From Siphonodentalium dalli (Eukaryota; Mollusca; Scaphopoda; Gadilida; Siphonodentaliidae), in contig CP136062.1 of the NCBI GenBank assembly GCA_032622095.1, forward strand, positions 163,740,875 to 163,804,874: DNA of 64,000 bases, given 5' to 3'. Made by a program: the position numbers and the translations under genes. Shown here in pieces: positions 44,897 through 56,781 of the stretch (position 1 is its first letter; every line of letters starts with the position of its first letter). A model generated the notes under the pieces. The model saw only the letters and a program-made list of their open reading frames with translations. It did no database searches and was not told where the DNA came from.

Positions 44897-47800
44897 ATGT
44901 TTAAGCTTCTCAGTTGGAATGTAACTGGTATTTTCAGCTCATCTTCATATCTGGTTAAATTTGCTGTCGGATAATTCAGTCGACATTTGTGGCGTCAGTG
45001 AACACTGGCTGTGCAGTGCGAATGCAAGTTTCATGGACACCCTGTCCCCCAGCTACCGCGCGCACATCGTCTATGATCAAAGACAACGACAGCCAAATCA
45101 GAGAGGGAGAACCTCTGGTGGGGTCAGCATCTTATGGCACGAACGTCAAGACTCTAAAATTTCAGTCATCGACCTTGACGATGACCGCATAGCAGCTATA
45201 CAGCTCGAAATTAATCCAAATTCTTTCATGTACATATTTCAAGTATACTTACCTTCCTCAAACTCCCCAGTCGAACTATACGATGCATATATCAAGTCAT
45301 TGTACGATATCTTTACACACCTCTAGGTACTCCGATCCTGATGGGTGACTTCAATGGGACGTTGTCTAGAAGTGACGCTCGTAATAAACGATTTCAAGAA
45401 TTGCTGGCACACTTCTCTTTAAAGTCTGTCATTGAAGTCCTCTGCGCCGACTCAAATATAACAACATTCGTACCTGCTGATGATTCTTCAGCCGGCTCTA
45501 ATATCGACCATTTTCTTATCCGGTCATGCGATTTACACCATGTAAGTAATGCTCAAATACTTGACGATGCTTCCCTTAATGTTTCCAATCATAGGCCTAT
45601 CGAAATGTCTATAAAATTTGATCTCAACTGTTCTCCGACAGACAGCTTCCGTCAGGCTCCAGAGAAATTCAAATAGAAGCTTTTAAATAACAACACCGAT
45701 CTTCTTGAAAATTACCAGTAGAAACTGGAATCGTACCTTCCTCAGTTTCAAATTACCGATATATTCTTGTTGGATCAATATTACAACGATATAGTAAACG
45801 CTCTTCTGCGTTCATCCAGAGAAGTCATTCCCATATCAAAATTTCAAAGGCACCTGAAGCCTTTCTGGGACGATGAACTTCGTGCCCTGCATAAAACGAT
45901 GGACGAATTACGAGTCCTCTGGATTCAAGATGGCCGACCAAGAGCAACTTATTTCCTTCCTATGTAAACTATAAAGATGCAAAACGTAACTTCCGTTCTG
46001 TTCACCGTAAAAAATCCAGTAAATTTTTGCGCGATAAGCATTCCGATCTTGACAATCTAGCCATAGCAACATTCTACCGCTTACTGAAAAATAACAGAAA
46101 AAGTCACAACCGTTCTCTCCCGTTCTTCAAACATAACGACACCATTCTCAGAGGTAGAACGGAGATAGTCAGCGCATGGGCTGAATATTATAAATCAATC
46201 TTCACTGAGTCAACTGATCCGTTATATGATGAAGACAACTATAACTTTGTAAATAATTTCATCAATAACACAACCGGTCACTCGTCCTCAAGCTCATGTG
46301 ATGTACTTATTACACACCCTATAACCGCATGTGAACTCAGTAAATTACTCAACAGATTAGATAGGAACAAAGCACATGGATACGACTCAATTTCCTATGA
46401 GCACATAATTTTCGGTGGTGAAGCGTTGCTCAATTGCCTCGCACATTTATTCTCATATATGTTTGAATACTCACATGTACCTCTTGCAGCGAAACGGGGC
46501 GTCATGGTGTCTCTTTACAAGGGTGGACGAAAACCTAAAGAAAGCTTTGATAGCTATAGAGCAATTATCATATTACCTGCCATTTACAAGCTATTTGAGA
46601 GAGTGGTATCTCTTAGATTGGAAACGTATATGCCATCTTCAATCGCCGTCCATCCGTTACAGCACGGTTTCGAAAAAGGGATCAGTTGCACCATGACATC
46701 CTGTTTTGTGCAAGAATGTATTAGTTACGCCAGGGAACAACACAATAAGCTTTACTCGTGTCTATTGGACGTGCGTAAAGCTTTCGACTGTGTATGGATA
46801 AATGGCCTCTTGTACAAATTATTTCACAGAGGATTACAAGGCAAAACATGGCTCATCATACGAGATTTATTATCTGGCATAAAATGTTGTATTCGCAGCG
46901 ACGGAACGTATTCCGACTGGTTTTCCTTGTCCCAAGGAACCAGACAAGGATAAATATTATCACCTCTGTGGTACAAAATATACGCAGACGATCTCCTCCT
47001 TATTATTGAAAAATCAAAATTGGGCCTTCGTATCATGCACTCACTGAATTGTTCATCTCCCATCCAAGCCGATGATATGATGCTTCTCTCTCTATCCCGC
47101 CCAGGTCTTATATGAATTATGCATTGAATACAGTAATATATGGCGCTTCATTTATAATTCATCGAAAACCGTCATAATGGTTTTCAATGAATCAAAACAA
47201 GAAGCCGATAAATGTGCAAGATCATGGCCATTTAGATCATCCTTTCTCGGAGAAGTTGACTCCTATACTCACCTGGGAATTCTGCTTTCCAAATCCTATT
47301 TCAATAACAAATTTGTCGATGCCATATGCACAAAATTAAGGGGGGCATATTTCGGCCTCTCCGATGTTGGCCTATGCCCTCGTGGTATCTCTCCTCAAAG
47401 TTCGCTAGAATCGTGGATCGATCGTCGGAAACTCTCAATGCTTGGCGCTTTCTGTGGGCCAAATCACGAGAAAACATCAAAACAGTTATTCCTACGACGT
47501 TTGTATGATTTCATATCTGGTCTGTCAACGGATGAAACATCCTTTATACATGGCATATGGCGCATTCTATGCAAATATAATATGGAACATCACCTTATTG
47601 AATATGCTAATTCCAATGAATTTCCATCGCCCGTGGTGTGGCAACGCTTGGTAAGGACAGCTGTAAAGGAGTTAGATGAACTTGACTGGTATAATCGTAT
47701 CTCCGGCGACCCCTCTTTAACAGCATTCCGTACCATTCACCCCACGCTACGGACGATCGGTATATGGAAACTATGCTAACAATTTCCGGAGGAAAAATTT

Positions 47801-47995
47801 GTATTCCTCTTGATCGGTCGCATAATCGCACATACAGCTTTCGGACAAAATGATACATGCAAACATTGTTTAGCGACCTACTCATGTGTAGTACAACATA
47901 TCTTGTTAGATTGCCCGTCATTGCTACATATTCGGTATAACCATGAAGTGTCTCACTTAAATTCAAAACTTTTGAAATATTTTGAAATATTTTGA
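44897..47995 (+). pseudogene. LINE B ORF2: APE endonuclease and reverse transcriptase
   Basis: Starts at ATG 44897 with MFKLLSWNVTGIFSSSSYLV, equivalent to MIKILVWNATGI of LINE A. Landmarks in order: ICGVSEHWL, MGDFNGTL (45341), SNHRPIEM, KAHGYDSISYEHI, SYRAIIILPAIYK, RT motif A LDVRKAFDCVW, SQGTRQG then an in-frame TAA then ILSPLWYKIYADDL, motif C QADDMMLLS, and the knuckle CKHCLATYSCVVQHILLDC near the end. Breaks include frameshifts near 44960, 45330, 45970 and 47150 and in-frame stops at 45674, 46951 and 47777. Between GISPQSSLE and SWIDRRKLS about 62 codons present in LINE A are missing without loss of frame. The last coding bases become the first unit of the downstream minisatellite. Confidence 0.85.
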
Positions 47996-49590
47996 AATAT
48001 TTTGGAGTGTAGTGTAGTGTCTATATTGAAAATTATTCAAATGGTATAACCATGAAGTGTCTCACTTTAAATTCAAAACTTTTGAAATATTTTGAAATAT
48101 TTTGGAGTGTAGTGTCTCACTTTAAACTTTAGTCTTGAAGGGAAGCATATATTTCAATGTGTGGGGTATCTGCATGTGCTGTATATATATTTAACTTACT
48201 CATGAATTTAGAATTCCACACATATTAATATGAAAGATTATAGAAAACATGTGTCACACAGAGTGAATAATTGTGAATTCATTTTTGTGAATTCAATTAG
48301 TTTTGTTTTATATAGTGTACACATAATGCCCAATTGTGTATTTATCTTCACATCATACAGTTCAAATATATAAGTGAGATATTTTCTCCCATATTCACTG
48401 TTTATCTTCACATCAACTGCCTAATGATCAATCAGACTTTGCATCTCTGCACAGAATGTTATTCAAGCTATGAGTCCTGCAGGGCATGCATTCTGGGAGT
48501 AAACTTAAATATATTTCCTGGATACATGCCAAACAGGACCAAATTTAATGAAAACACATTTTGTTTTCTATCTTGATAGAAACTTGAACACCGCTTTAAA
48601 CAAGTTTACAAATATTTAGTCATAATTAATTATGTTATAAACCTTCATAACGATACATACATTGAAAAGTATTCAAATTGTAAAATCATAACTCACTTTA
48701 AATTCAAAACTTTTTGAAATATTTTGGACACATTTTCCCTTACTTATATGCATGAATCCAACATAAGGCCTGAATACATTTATTTTGTGTGAAGTGTCTC
48801 ACATTAAATTCAAAACTTTTGAAATGTTTTGAAATATTTTGGAGTGTAGTGTCTCACTTTAAATTTATGCACACAATGGCTATATTAAAAAAATCTTCAA
48901 ATGGTATAACCATGAAGTGTCTCACTTTAAATTCAAAACTTTTGAAATATTTTGAAATATTTTGGAGTGTAGTGTCTCAATTTAAATTTATGCTCACAAT
49001 GGCTATATTGCAAATTATTCTAATGGTATAACCATAACTTATATTGTGTGAAGTGTCTCACTTTAAATTCAAAACTTTTGCAATATTTTGGAGTGTAGTA
49101 TCTCACTTTAAATTTATCCACACAATGGCTATATTGAAAATTATTCAAATGGTATAACCATGAAGTGTCTCACTTTAAACCTAAGGCCTGAATATATTCA
49201 TAGATGCATCTTATTCAGAATCAGATTTCTTGAGTAAATGTTATTTTGGTAGAAAATTGAACATCACTTTAAAGTCAATATATGTGTAGTGTCTCACTTT
49301 AAATTTATGCACACAATGGCTATATTGAAAATTATTCAAATGGTATAACCATAACTTATTTGTGTGAAGTGTCAGACTTTAAATTTAAAACTTTTGTGAA
49401 ATATATTTGAAATATTTTGGAGTGTGGTGTCCCACTTTAAACTTATGCACACAATGGCTATATTGAAAATTATTCAAATGGTATCACCATGAAGTGTCTC
49501 ACTTTAAATTCAAAATCTTTGAAATATTTTGAAATATTTTGGAGTGTGGTGTCTCACTTTAAATTTATGCACACAATGGCTATATTGAAA
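47935..49590 (+). repeat. Minisatellite, ~123-bp unit, about 8-9 partial and full copies
   Basis: Units begin GGTATAACCATGAAGTGTCT and contain TTCAAAACTTTTGAAATATT, TTGGAGTGTAGTGTCTCACT and TGCACACAATGGCTATATTG. Starts are at about 47938, 48043, 48785, 48903, 49025, 49149, 49345 and 49480. Around 48135-48670 the array is interrupted by unrelated AT-rich sequence. In one frame two successive units are open and read CLTLNSKLLKYFEIFWSVVS. The first unit is continuous with LINE B ORF2. Confidence 0.85.
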
Positions 49591-50502
49591 CCCGAGATTC
49601 AATTTAACCTTAATTTTACATATTAGCCAAAACAATATGTACATTTCTTAAATTCCCTAGAATATAACCCCGATAATGGAACTCGACGAGTCTAATTCCA
49701 CAAATGTTCATCACGGAGAAGTGGAGTAAAACACTTAACATTAAAATACTCACATGTATGGCCTAACCACCATCTACCAAGTAAACATGCCAAGTCAATG
49801 TTTGGTTAAAACTGTGTGCAACTTTGATCTCTAAAACATCTCCATACAAAAATACTTTTCCTTAGAATATCTTCATGAGAAGTTTTATATTTGCATATTT
49901 CCGTTTGTCCGAGTTAAATAGCACATAAATTCTGAATACGTGGTAATGACTTGACGACCCAAAAAAAAAATTGTCACAAATGGACAATCACGAGATATCT
50001 CACCCATACCCAGCACATGCTAGCATGTAAACATCTTGAAAATCGAGATTTGTGTTACTCATTCCCTGTGCATCGCAGTTATGGACATTACATCTTATAA
50101 CATGTTTCTGAAACGCATACCCTTGAGAATATATGTGGGATTTATTTTTGCATTTACTAGTAACGACATACCGCATATTTATATCACTACAAAACTACGA
50201 AAAAAAAAGGAAATAAATGTCGCGCCATTCGGGAGATAACTCTATTAAATTAGCATTTGTTCCACAGGCAAGTTAAATACTTTGTAAAAATTCCAAAGGA
50301 CTTTTTTTTTTTTAGATATACGATGATTGTATCAAACGCATCCTGTATGAATTATCTGTTATAAGCCATCATCGCCTGTATGACTTGTTAATAATGTCAA
50401 CTAAAGCTCCTTCGAAGAATGACACCACAGCTTGACAACTTTGGAAAACACAGTGTTCAATCTTTCGGCGTTAAATGATGTTGATTACACTATGTCTTTA
50501 TT
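49591..50502. other. No recognisable feature
   Basis: About 900 bp of AT-rich sequence with two short frames lacking motifs, between the minisatellite and the foldback element. Confidence 0.45.
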
Positions 50503-50688
50503 CACTGGGTGGAAACTGTTTCACCAGAATCGATTATATCGCCCTTCCGGTTCCGTCTCTACCGAATTAAGTTCCGACTCTTTCGCGATTTGTAAAACAT
50601 ATTTTCGAAGTTTTGACCGTTGTTTATAGACTGAATGTCAAAACAGAATGTATTCTCCAATAACAATCGACAGATTATGTCTTTATAC

Positions 50689-51511
50689 CATAATTGGCTA
50701 TGCTACTGTGTGTATAACACCTGTTTTGTAAATTTCATCTTTAAACCCTACTGTGAATATAACGATTCCTACTATTGGTATAAATTTCTACTGTTGTGTA
50801 AATGTTTCAACGGCACTTTATGTGTTAAAAGTTTATACCCATAGTAGAACGACCCGTCATTTGACCTCTGGTGACCTCGCTGTCGAAATTTAGCCCAATT
50901 TTTCGTCACGCCCGCTTCGCGAAGTAAATACACAATTTTTCCGACTCAAAACACACTGAAATGCGATAAGTGGTCTAAACACAGAGATATATACTATCCA
51001 ATTCCATTTACTGGGTTTACTTGTCAAAAAATGACACATTAAAGTTAGTTTAAAGATGTTTTATGCTAGGTGCATGCACCGACAAAGTACACGTTTTATA
51101 CAGGTCGGCGATAGCTGTTGAAAATGTAAACAAAACAAACGCACGTGTTCGTCTGCCTTTCCGTGTTTAAAGCGAACGACGGCTTACATTTTGACAACAA
51201 CGTATAGATTGTTAATGGTATCTGCAATGTGGGAAATCTGAATGTGTGTTCACATCAGCTTAACATATTTGGGTCACTCGGTGCACATACATGTTAACAG
51301 TCACCAACATAGTGGCAATACATTTACGAAGCGACCGAAGAATAATAATTATGGTATAAACAAAATACACCCATATAGTAGCCGAGAATAAAAAAAATTC
51401 ACCACTCGTGGAATTGTGGTTTTAACCACTCGCCAAAGGCTCGTGGTTAAAACCACAATACCATTCGTGGTGAAAATTTGTTATTCTCGGCTACTATGGG
51501 TGTATTCTATA
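50689..51511. mobile_element. 823-bp insertion in the left arm
   Basis: The left arm's pairing with the right arm stops at 50688 and resumes at 51512. The phrase TTTATAC stands on both sides (50682-50688 and 51512-51518), and removing one copy plus the insert gives a continuous arm (TCTTTATACGTGTTTATTGG) that matches the right arm. The insert has no clear TIR and no gene. It ends in a 145-bp hairpin. Confidence 0.7.
51363..51507. repeat. 145-bp hairpin at the end of the insertion
   Basis: AATACACCCATATAGTAGCC, GAGAATAA, TTCACCAC and GTGGTTTTAACCACTCG on the left are mirrored by CGTGGTTAAAACCAC, GTGGTGAA, TTATTCTC and GGCTACTATGGGTGTATT on the right, with almost no loop. It would form a very stable stem-loop in DNA or RNA. 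Confidence 0.85.
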
Positions 51512-52527
51512 TTTATACGTGTTTATTGGTGATAGTAATTCAAAATCGGCTGCATGTTGTGCACAGTTAGAGACTTGGTGCATTTCCCATGCAAATTAAG
51601 CAGCACTTTGATGCTCAGATTATCGGCCTTGTCAACTTTAAATTGGACTGAAAATTGTCAAGTTTTATGGTTGAACATTAGATAATTATAACACAATACC
51701 TCCCGACGGTTCCTCGCCGTACAAGTCCTTCAAATTAGTTCCTCAAAAAGCAACAAAAGGTTCCGATTCTATTGTGATGTTTATGTTCACGATCGGTTCT
51801 TTCGTTCCTGTTTACAGTACATTCATATTCGATCAGATTATTTGATTGTACATCTATAGTTGCCCAATGACAATATATGGTCATATATGGTTTACAATGT
51901 AGCCATAGTAAATCAATAGATGAGTTTTAGTGGTCCCAAACGATCATAGGTCAGATATTAAAGATGATCGACCGATAATCTTTAATATCCAATCTATGAT
52001 GCTTTGGGACTACTGAAAACCTCATATTGGTGTTGCTGTGACTATAGTTTGAACCATATATGGTAATATGGCAACTAGAAACACAAATGAACTATCTGGT
52101 CGAATATAATATTGCATTAAATGGGGGGGGGGGGCGAAAGAACCGATCGTGAACATAAAAATCACATTAGAATCGGAACATTGCGTTGCTTCTTTTGATG
52201 GATTAATTTGAGGGTCTTTTACTGTGAGGAGCCATCGAGAGCTGTGCTGTAATCGTGTCCTGATGTTCGATCATACAAGAAGACATATTTCAGTCTAATT
52301 AAAAGGTTAAAAGGCCGATAAAAGGAGCATCAAAATGCTGCTTAATTTACAAAGGAAATGCACACAAACACATTACGCTTCTAAGTGTGCAAAAAATAGC
52401 CGACTTCTCATTATTATCACCAATAATTACGCACAAAGACACAATCTAGCGATAGTTTTTGTAAAATACGTTCTGTTTTAACATTTAGTGTATAAATGGA
52501 GGTCAAAACTTTGAAAACATTCTAGTT

Positions 52528-52937
52528 CAGGCGATATGTGACACAATTGATATAATTGTGAGAAAAGCATGAAACTTGGTACATATGTATATTAGGTCCC
52601 ACTGATCATTTTAAGATGTGGAGGCAGTCGTGTAAATCCCTTCCTTAGCAACGGTTGCTAGGCAACGGTTTCCACCTTAGCAACGGGTGGGTAGGAGGGC
52701 TTAAACCATCATTTTACCTACATATATGGGGAAATATGCATGTATGAGTATTTTAAATGATAGAATACATGATATAAACCAATATTTTCAGCATATTTTG
52801 ATTACATTTCTTTAATATATGATCAAAATTGACCGCCAAACAGGTCAATATGCAGGATTTTGTTTAAAAAAAAAAATTTAATCTAAAAAGTCAATAATTT
52901 GGGCCATAATTAATAAATATTGTGGTTGGGAAGGCAT
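52528..52937 (+). repeat. Left terminal inverted repeat, ~410 bp
   Basis: Matches 56782-57202 in reverse complement over its length with scattered mismatches and small indels. The subterminal part contains CTTAGCAACGGTTGCTAGGC, a palindromic GCAACGG cluster. Confidence 0.85.
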
Positions 52938-53274
52938 AGTGATGATATATGCATGTATTAATATATGTGCCCATGTAGTATGCCAACTAGTTTGAATATA
53001 ATTACCATATGACCAGTTTGGTTACATACCGGTATTATGAAAGTTAATATTAATTGTTGGTGATATTAATGGATATTAGTGAAATGTATTGTCAAAATTT
53101 AAATTTCATTCTAATTGTGTATTTATTATATAATATAATGTGGTATTTGCTAAGTAAATTTATTAGTTTTATCCAAATAACAGTTTTGTAATATATGCAT
53201 TTGTCATACTTCTGGGCTTCCATAGTCAAACACATGCTAATTGAAAGTTCACATGGTGGGCTTTTTGAATCCTG

Positions 53275-56200
53275 ATGACTATTTTGTGCGGATTCTGTCC
53301 GCCACAGCTATTACCTGGAAACTTCAGTACAGCTGCTGCCGATAACATCGACCACAATCCAAGTTCGACAACTGCGATGTCGTCATTCCATGGCACTGGT
53401 ATATCGCTGTTTCAGAACATAGACGAAGGTGTACAAATAAGAAGCCAGAATTCATCATTTTCTCATCAGGTGAGAGTGATAAGAAAACGGAGACAAATGT
53501 CAGATCTACCCATTGGCTACACAACTGTATCTTCTGCATTTCTACCAGATGGCGATGTTACTGTCCCGATATGTGCAACTGAGTATACCAGTTATGATGT
53601 AGAAAAAGCTGACATTAGCGCGGAAGTTGATTGGTTAAAACATGTTGACCACTCAGTTGGATAATCAGAAACAGCGGAACACCTCTCTTGGTCTGCTTTC
53701 CATGCAAACAGATTGACCCAGCAACATGCTATCCCATCCATAAACGCGATGCTACCACCATTTACAGAGGAAGCGTCATCTGTGCCAATGGTCAAGCACT
53801 GCATGAAGGTGATCATGATTATGGCAGCCATGGAGCATTCTAACCCAGGTCAGACTGCTGTCATATGTGTGGACCAACCACTATATGCAAAAATGAAGCA
53901 AGTCCAGTGGGCAGATGACACCGATGTATACGGGGAAGACAAATGTGTTGTTTTGTTAGGTGGATTACACACCGAATTAACTGCATACAAACTCTTTGGC
54001 CATTGGCTTGCTGGAAGTGGGTGGATAGAGTCCCTATCGGAGGCGGGAATTGCTACTCCTGGAGTATCGGAATCATTCCTTGCAGCATCACATATCAAGA
54101 GGTCCGGACATGCTCACCAGGTCACTGCCTGCTCACTGTATATCCTTATGAAGAGGTCATACAACGATTACCTTGCAGATAACATGGATGATGAGGAACT
54201 AACGTTCTAATCATGGTGTGTCCATATAGAGCAAAAGAGAGCCCCCAGTTTAATTTCTGGGTGACAACCTTAGACTTGGAACTGCTAGTATTGGCATTCA
54301 TACGGTCGCTGCGAACGGGCAACTTTACGTTGTATTTGGATACTCTACAGGAACTCACACCTTGGTTTTTTTCCATGAACCACGTTCACTACGCACGATG
54401 GATGCCTGTGCATATACGCGATATGCGCAACCTTATGCTTACACACCCAGATGTAGCTGCTGAATTTCATGCCGACAAGTTAGTGATTAAGAAAAGCAAC
54501 CGCATATTCTCAGCTATGTCTATCGACCAAGCACATGAGCAGAACAACGCGGTCATGAAGGTGGATGTTGGAATAATTGGTCTCACACAAGATGGTGATG
54601 CGCTCAATCGGTGGGCAATGGCGAGTGCAGAAGTAGTACGTTGCATAGCAGAATTTGAAGCTTCATCCGCATGTCACATTAATGTTTCATCAACTACAAC
54701 GTATCTACACCATGAACAAACCAGATCGCACCAAAACAGATTTGCGGACCACGTGAAATCATTAACCAGTGCAATAGAAGCATTCGGAAACCCTTTTGGA
54801 GAAGACAGCAAGTACCTGATACGACTACATTCGCGGAACATTATGCCACAAATCAGCGTTGAATGCTTGTCAAATATACCTGCAGCGGGCAGTACAAGAC
54901 ATTCATGAATAACAGAATAGAGACATGCAAGACTCCTTTCTCGGACACCATCAAAAGAAACGACGCAACACTATTCGCACAACATCCATAGAAACCTTCA
55001 ACTAAAGGAAAGCAAACTGTTGTTGCTCTTCTTAAGAGTGAATGTGCCTTGTTTTCAAAGCTGTACATCGCTTGCCAAACACGGCAAGGGGACCTGGATA
55101 ATTTCTTCAGCCATGAACACCAGTCATTTCCTGTTGCATTATCCCAGGGTGGACGACTCAGATTTGGCAATAAATCTGACTTGATGTCGTGCTTGGAGCA
55201 AATTGTAGATGCCCCGACACAGGATAGCCCACCAACGGATGTAACCATCTTCGATGGTGCGGCGCTTGTAAACATACTCCGGCCAAGAGACTGCAAGACC
55301 TTCTTGGAGTATATATGCCACAAAGATATTCATCCCGCATATCCGATTACAGTATGAATTCGCATGTCGCGTGGATATTGTCTGGGATAGGTACTTTGGT
55401 GACAGTTTAAAAGCACAGGCGAGGGATTCGCGGTGTACTGGTCCAGTAAAAATGATTAAAGTGTGTACTCTCACACCAATTCCCGGCAAATGGGCTGAAT
55501 TCCTGCAAGTGCCCAGCAACAAGAAGCAGTTATTCAAGTTTTTAAACAATCAGTTGCTAAATCAGATTGGTGACAAAGAACTCATTGTCACAGAAGACGA
55601 AAACATCATGAGCAACCCGATAAGAGATCCTGGTTGACTGGCCCCATGTAACCATGAAGAAGGGGCGGACACTAGAATCATGGTCCATGTCGCAGATGCA
55701 GCGTCTAATGGATATGGGAACTGCTGATCAGGACGGTAGACACCGATGTACTGGTGCTTGCAGTATCCACGGCGCACATCTTGGATAACATGAATTTATG
55801 GGTGGCTGTGGGGACAGGTAAAGATTATCGTTACACCAACGCCTCTGATATCGCCAATAGTCTGGGACCAACTCGATCAACGGCATTACCGGTATTCCAT
55901 GCATACCCTGGGTGCCACACCGTTTCTCACTTCGCGCACATCGGAAAAGACAGCATGGCGCACCTGGGACAAATACTCGGAGGTAACCGACGCATTTAAT
56001 GCATTGCACTCTATTCCTGCTAGCATATCGGATGACACCCTGAAGATGTTAGAGAGATTTGTCATTCTTATGTACGATCGTTCAAGCAGCAGTTGCAATG
56101 TTAACGAAGAGCGGAGGCGGCTCTTAATTCACGAAGAAGAACAGGCAAATGTCATCGCTACCACCAACAAGAGCCTCCCTGAAGCAGCATGCTTTGAGGA

Positions 56201-56454
56201 CAGCACTACAGGCGGGCTATTACTGGGCTAACCCAACTCAAAGCTCACAGACCATTCCGTCCGCAAGTGAGTGGGGCTGGACCGGTCAGGATAAGTGGTC
56301 ACCGCTCTGGGCCGACCAGGGCCAGGTGTGCGACAGCTCTACAGAACTGATCAAGTGCAAGTGCAGGAAGCATTGCGTAACCTGTAAATGTACACACGCC
56401 AATCAAAAGTGTACAGAGTTCTGCACATGTATGGGCAAATGCCAGAATGTCTGA
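53275..56454 (+). pseudogene. Large RNase-H/FEN-like protein with TSO1-type CXC tail (candidate transposase)
   Basis: About 1,050 codons in eight frame segments (53275-53664, 53713-54210, 54213-54908, 55049-55357, 55371-55637, 55640-56009, 56003-56231, 56149-56454). Motifs in order: AADNIDHN and FHGTGISLF; VICVDQPLYAKM; VVLLGGLHTELTAYKL; HYARWMPVHIRDMRNL; FSAMSIDQAHEQNNAVMK; RQGDLDNFFSHEHQSF; VDIVWDRYF; then after frame changes ADTRIMVHVADA, VDTDVLVLA, LWVAVGTGKDYRY, PVFHAYPGCHTVSHF; MLERFVILMYDRSS; and a C-terminal cysteine cluster CKCRKHCVTCKC..C..FCTC..KC. I recognise this order from large uncharacterised proteins of cnidarians, molluscs and lancelets. VDQ, GGLH and DQAHEQ look like carboxylates of an RNase-H fold (inference). 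ADTR..DTDV..GCD resembles FEN1/XPG nucleases. The last motif reads GCH here, so a probable metal ligand is lost. At least six frame breaks make it a pseudogene. The usual N-terminal few hundred residues are absent. Confidence 0.7.
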
Positions 56455-56781
56455 ATAAAACATTGATAAATGTGACTTTCTGTGTTTGTATTTGGTTTGG
56501 TGATACTAATGGATGGCGAATTTGGGAAACTACTTTATTAATATATCAATAAAACAAAGAACACATTGTGGTATTCTGCACAAACAATCTCACTTGTTGT
56601 CCAAGTATAAATCAAAATAGCACCACACATACAACTGACAATATATATTATTTCACGAATATCACAAAATATAATGCTCATATTAAATATGAACACAATA
56701 TATATACCACCTGGTAAATGTATTCAAGCTATAGTAGTTATAAAACATGGACAAACATCTTAACGGATGTTTACATAATAC
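56455..56781. other. 3' untranslated region of the CXC element
   Basis: The CXC frame ends with a TGA at about 56452, immediately followed by AATAAAACATTGATAAA, a polyadenylation signal. The remaining 300 bp up to the TIR are AT-rich and contain no other feature. Confidence 0.5.

Larger units (their letters stand above)
41398..47995 (+). mobile_element. LINE B, near full-length non-LTR retrotransposon
   Basis: Order on the plus strand: monomer array, 10-bp repeat, ORF1, ORF2, then direct passage into a 123-bp minisatellite instead of a normal 3' UTR. Same family as LINE A but clearly diverged in protein sequence, so the head-to-head pair is not a simple recent inverted duplication. Both ORFs are decayed, with an in-frame deletion of about 62 codons in ORF2. 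Confidence 0.85.

Noticed and set aside
50503-52527. Idea that the CXC element's TIRs extend outward to 50503 and 57304
   Set aside because: The outer inverted repeats pair with each other across a separate palindrome, and the sequence on the two sides of the CXC element joins into one arm once it is removed. They belong to an older host element.
53324-56098. Minus-strand frames opposite the CXC gene
   Set aside because: Shadows of the plus-strand gene. All recognisable motifs lie on the plus strand.
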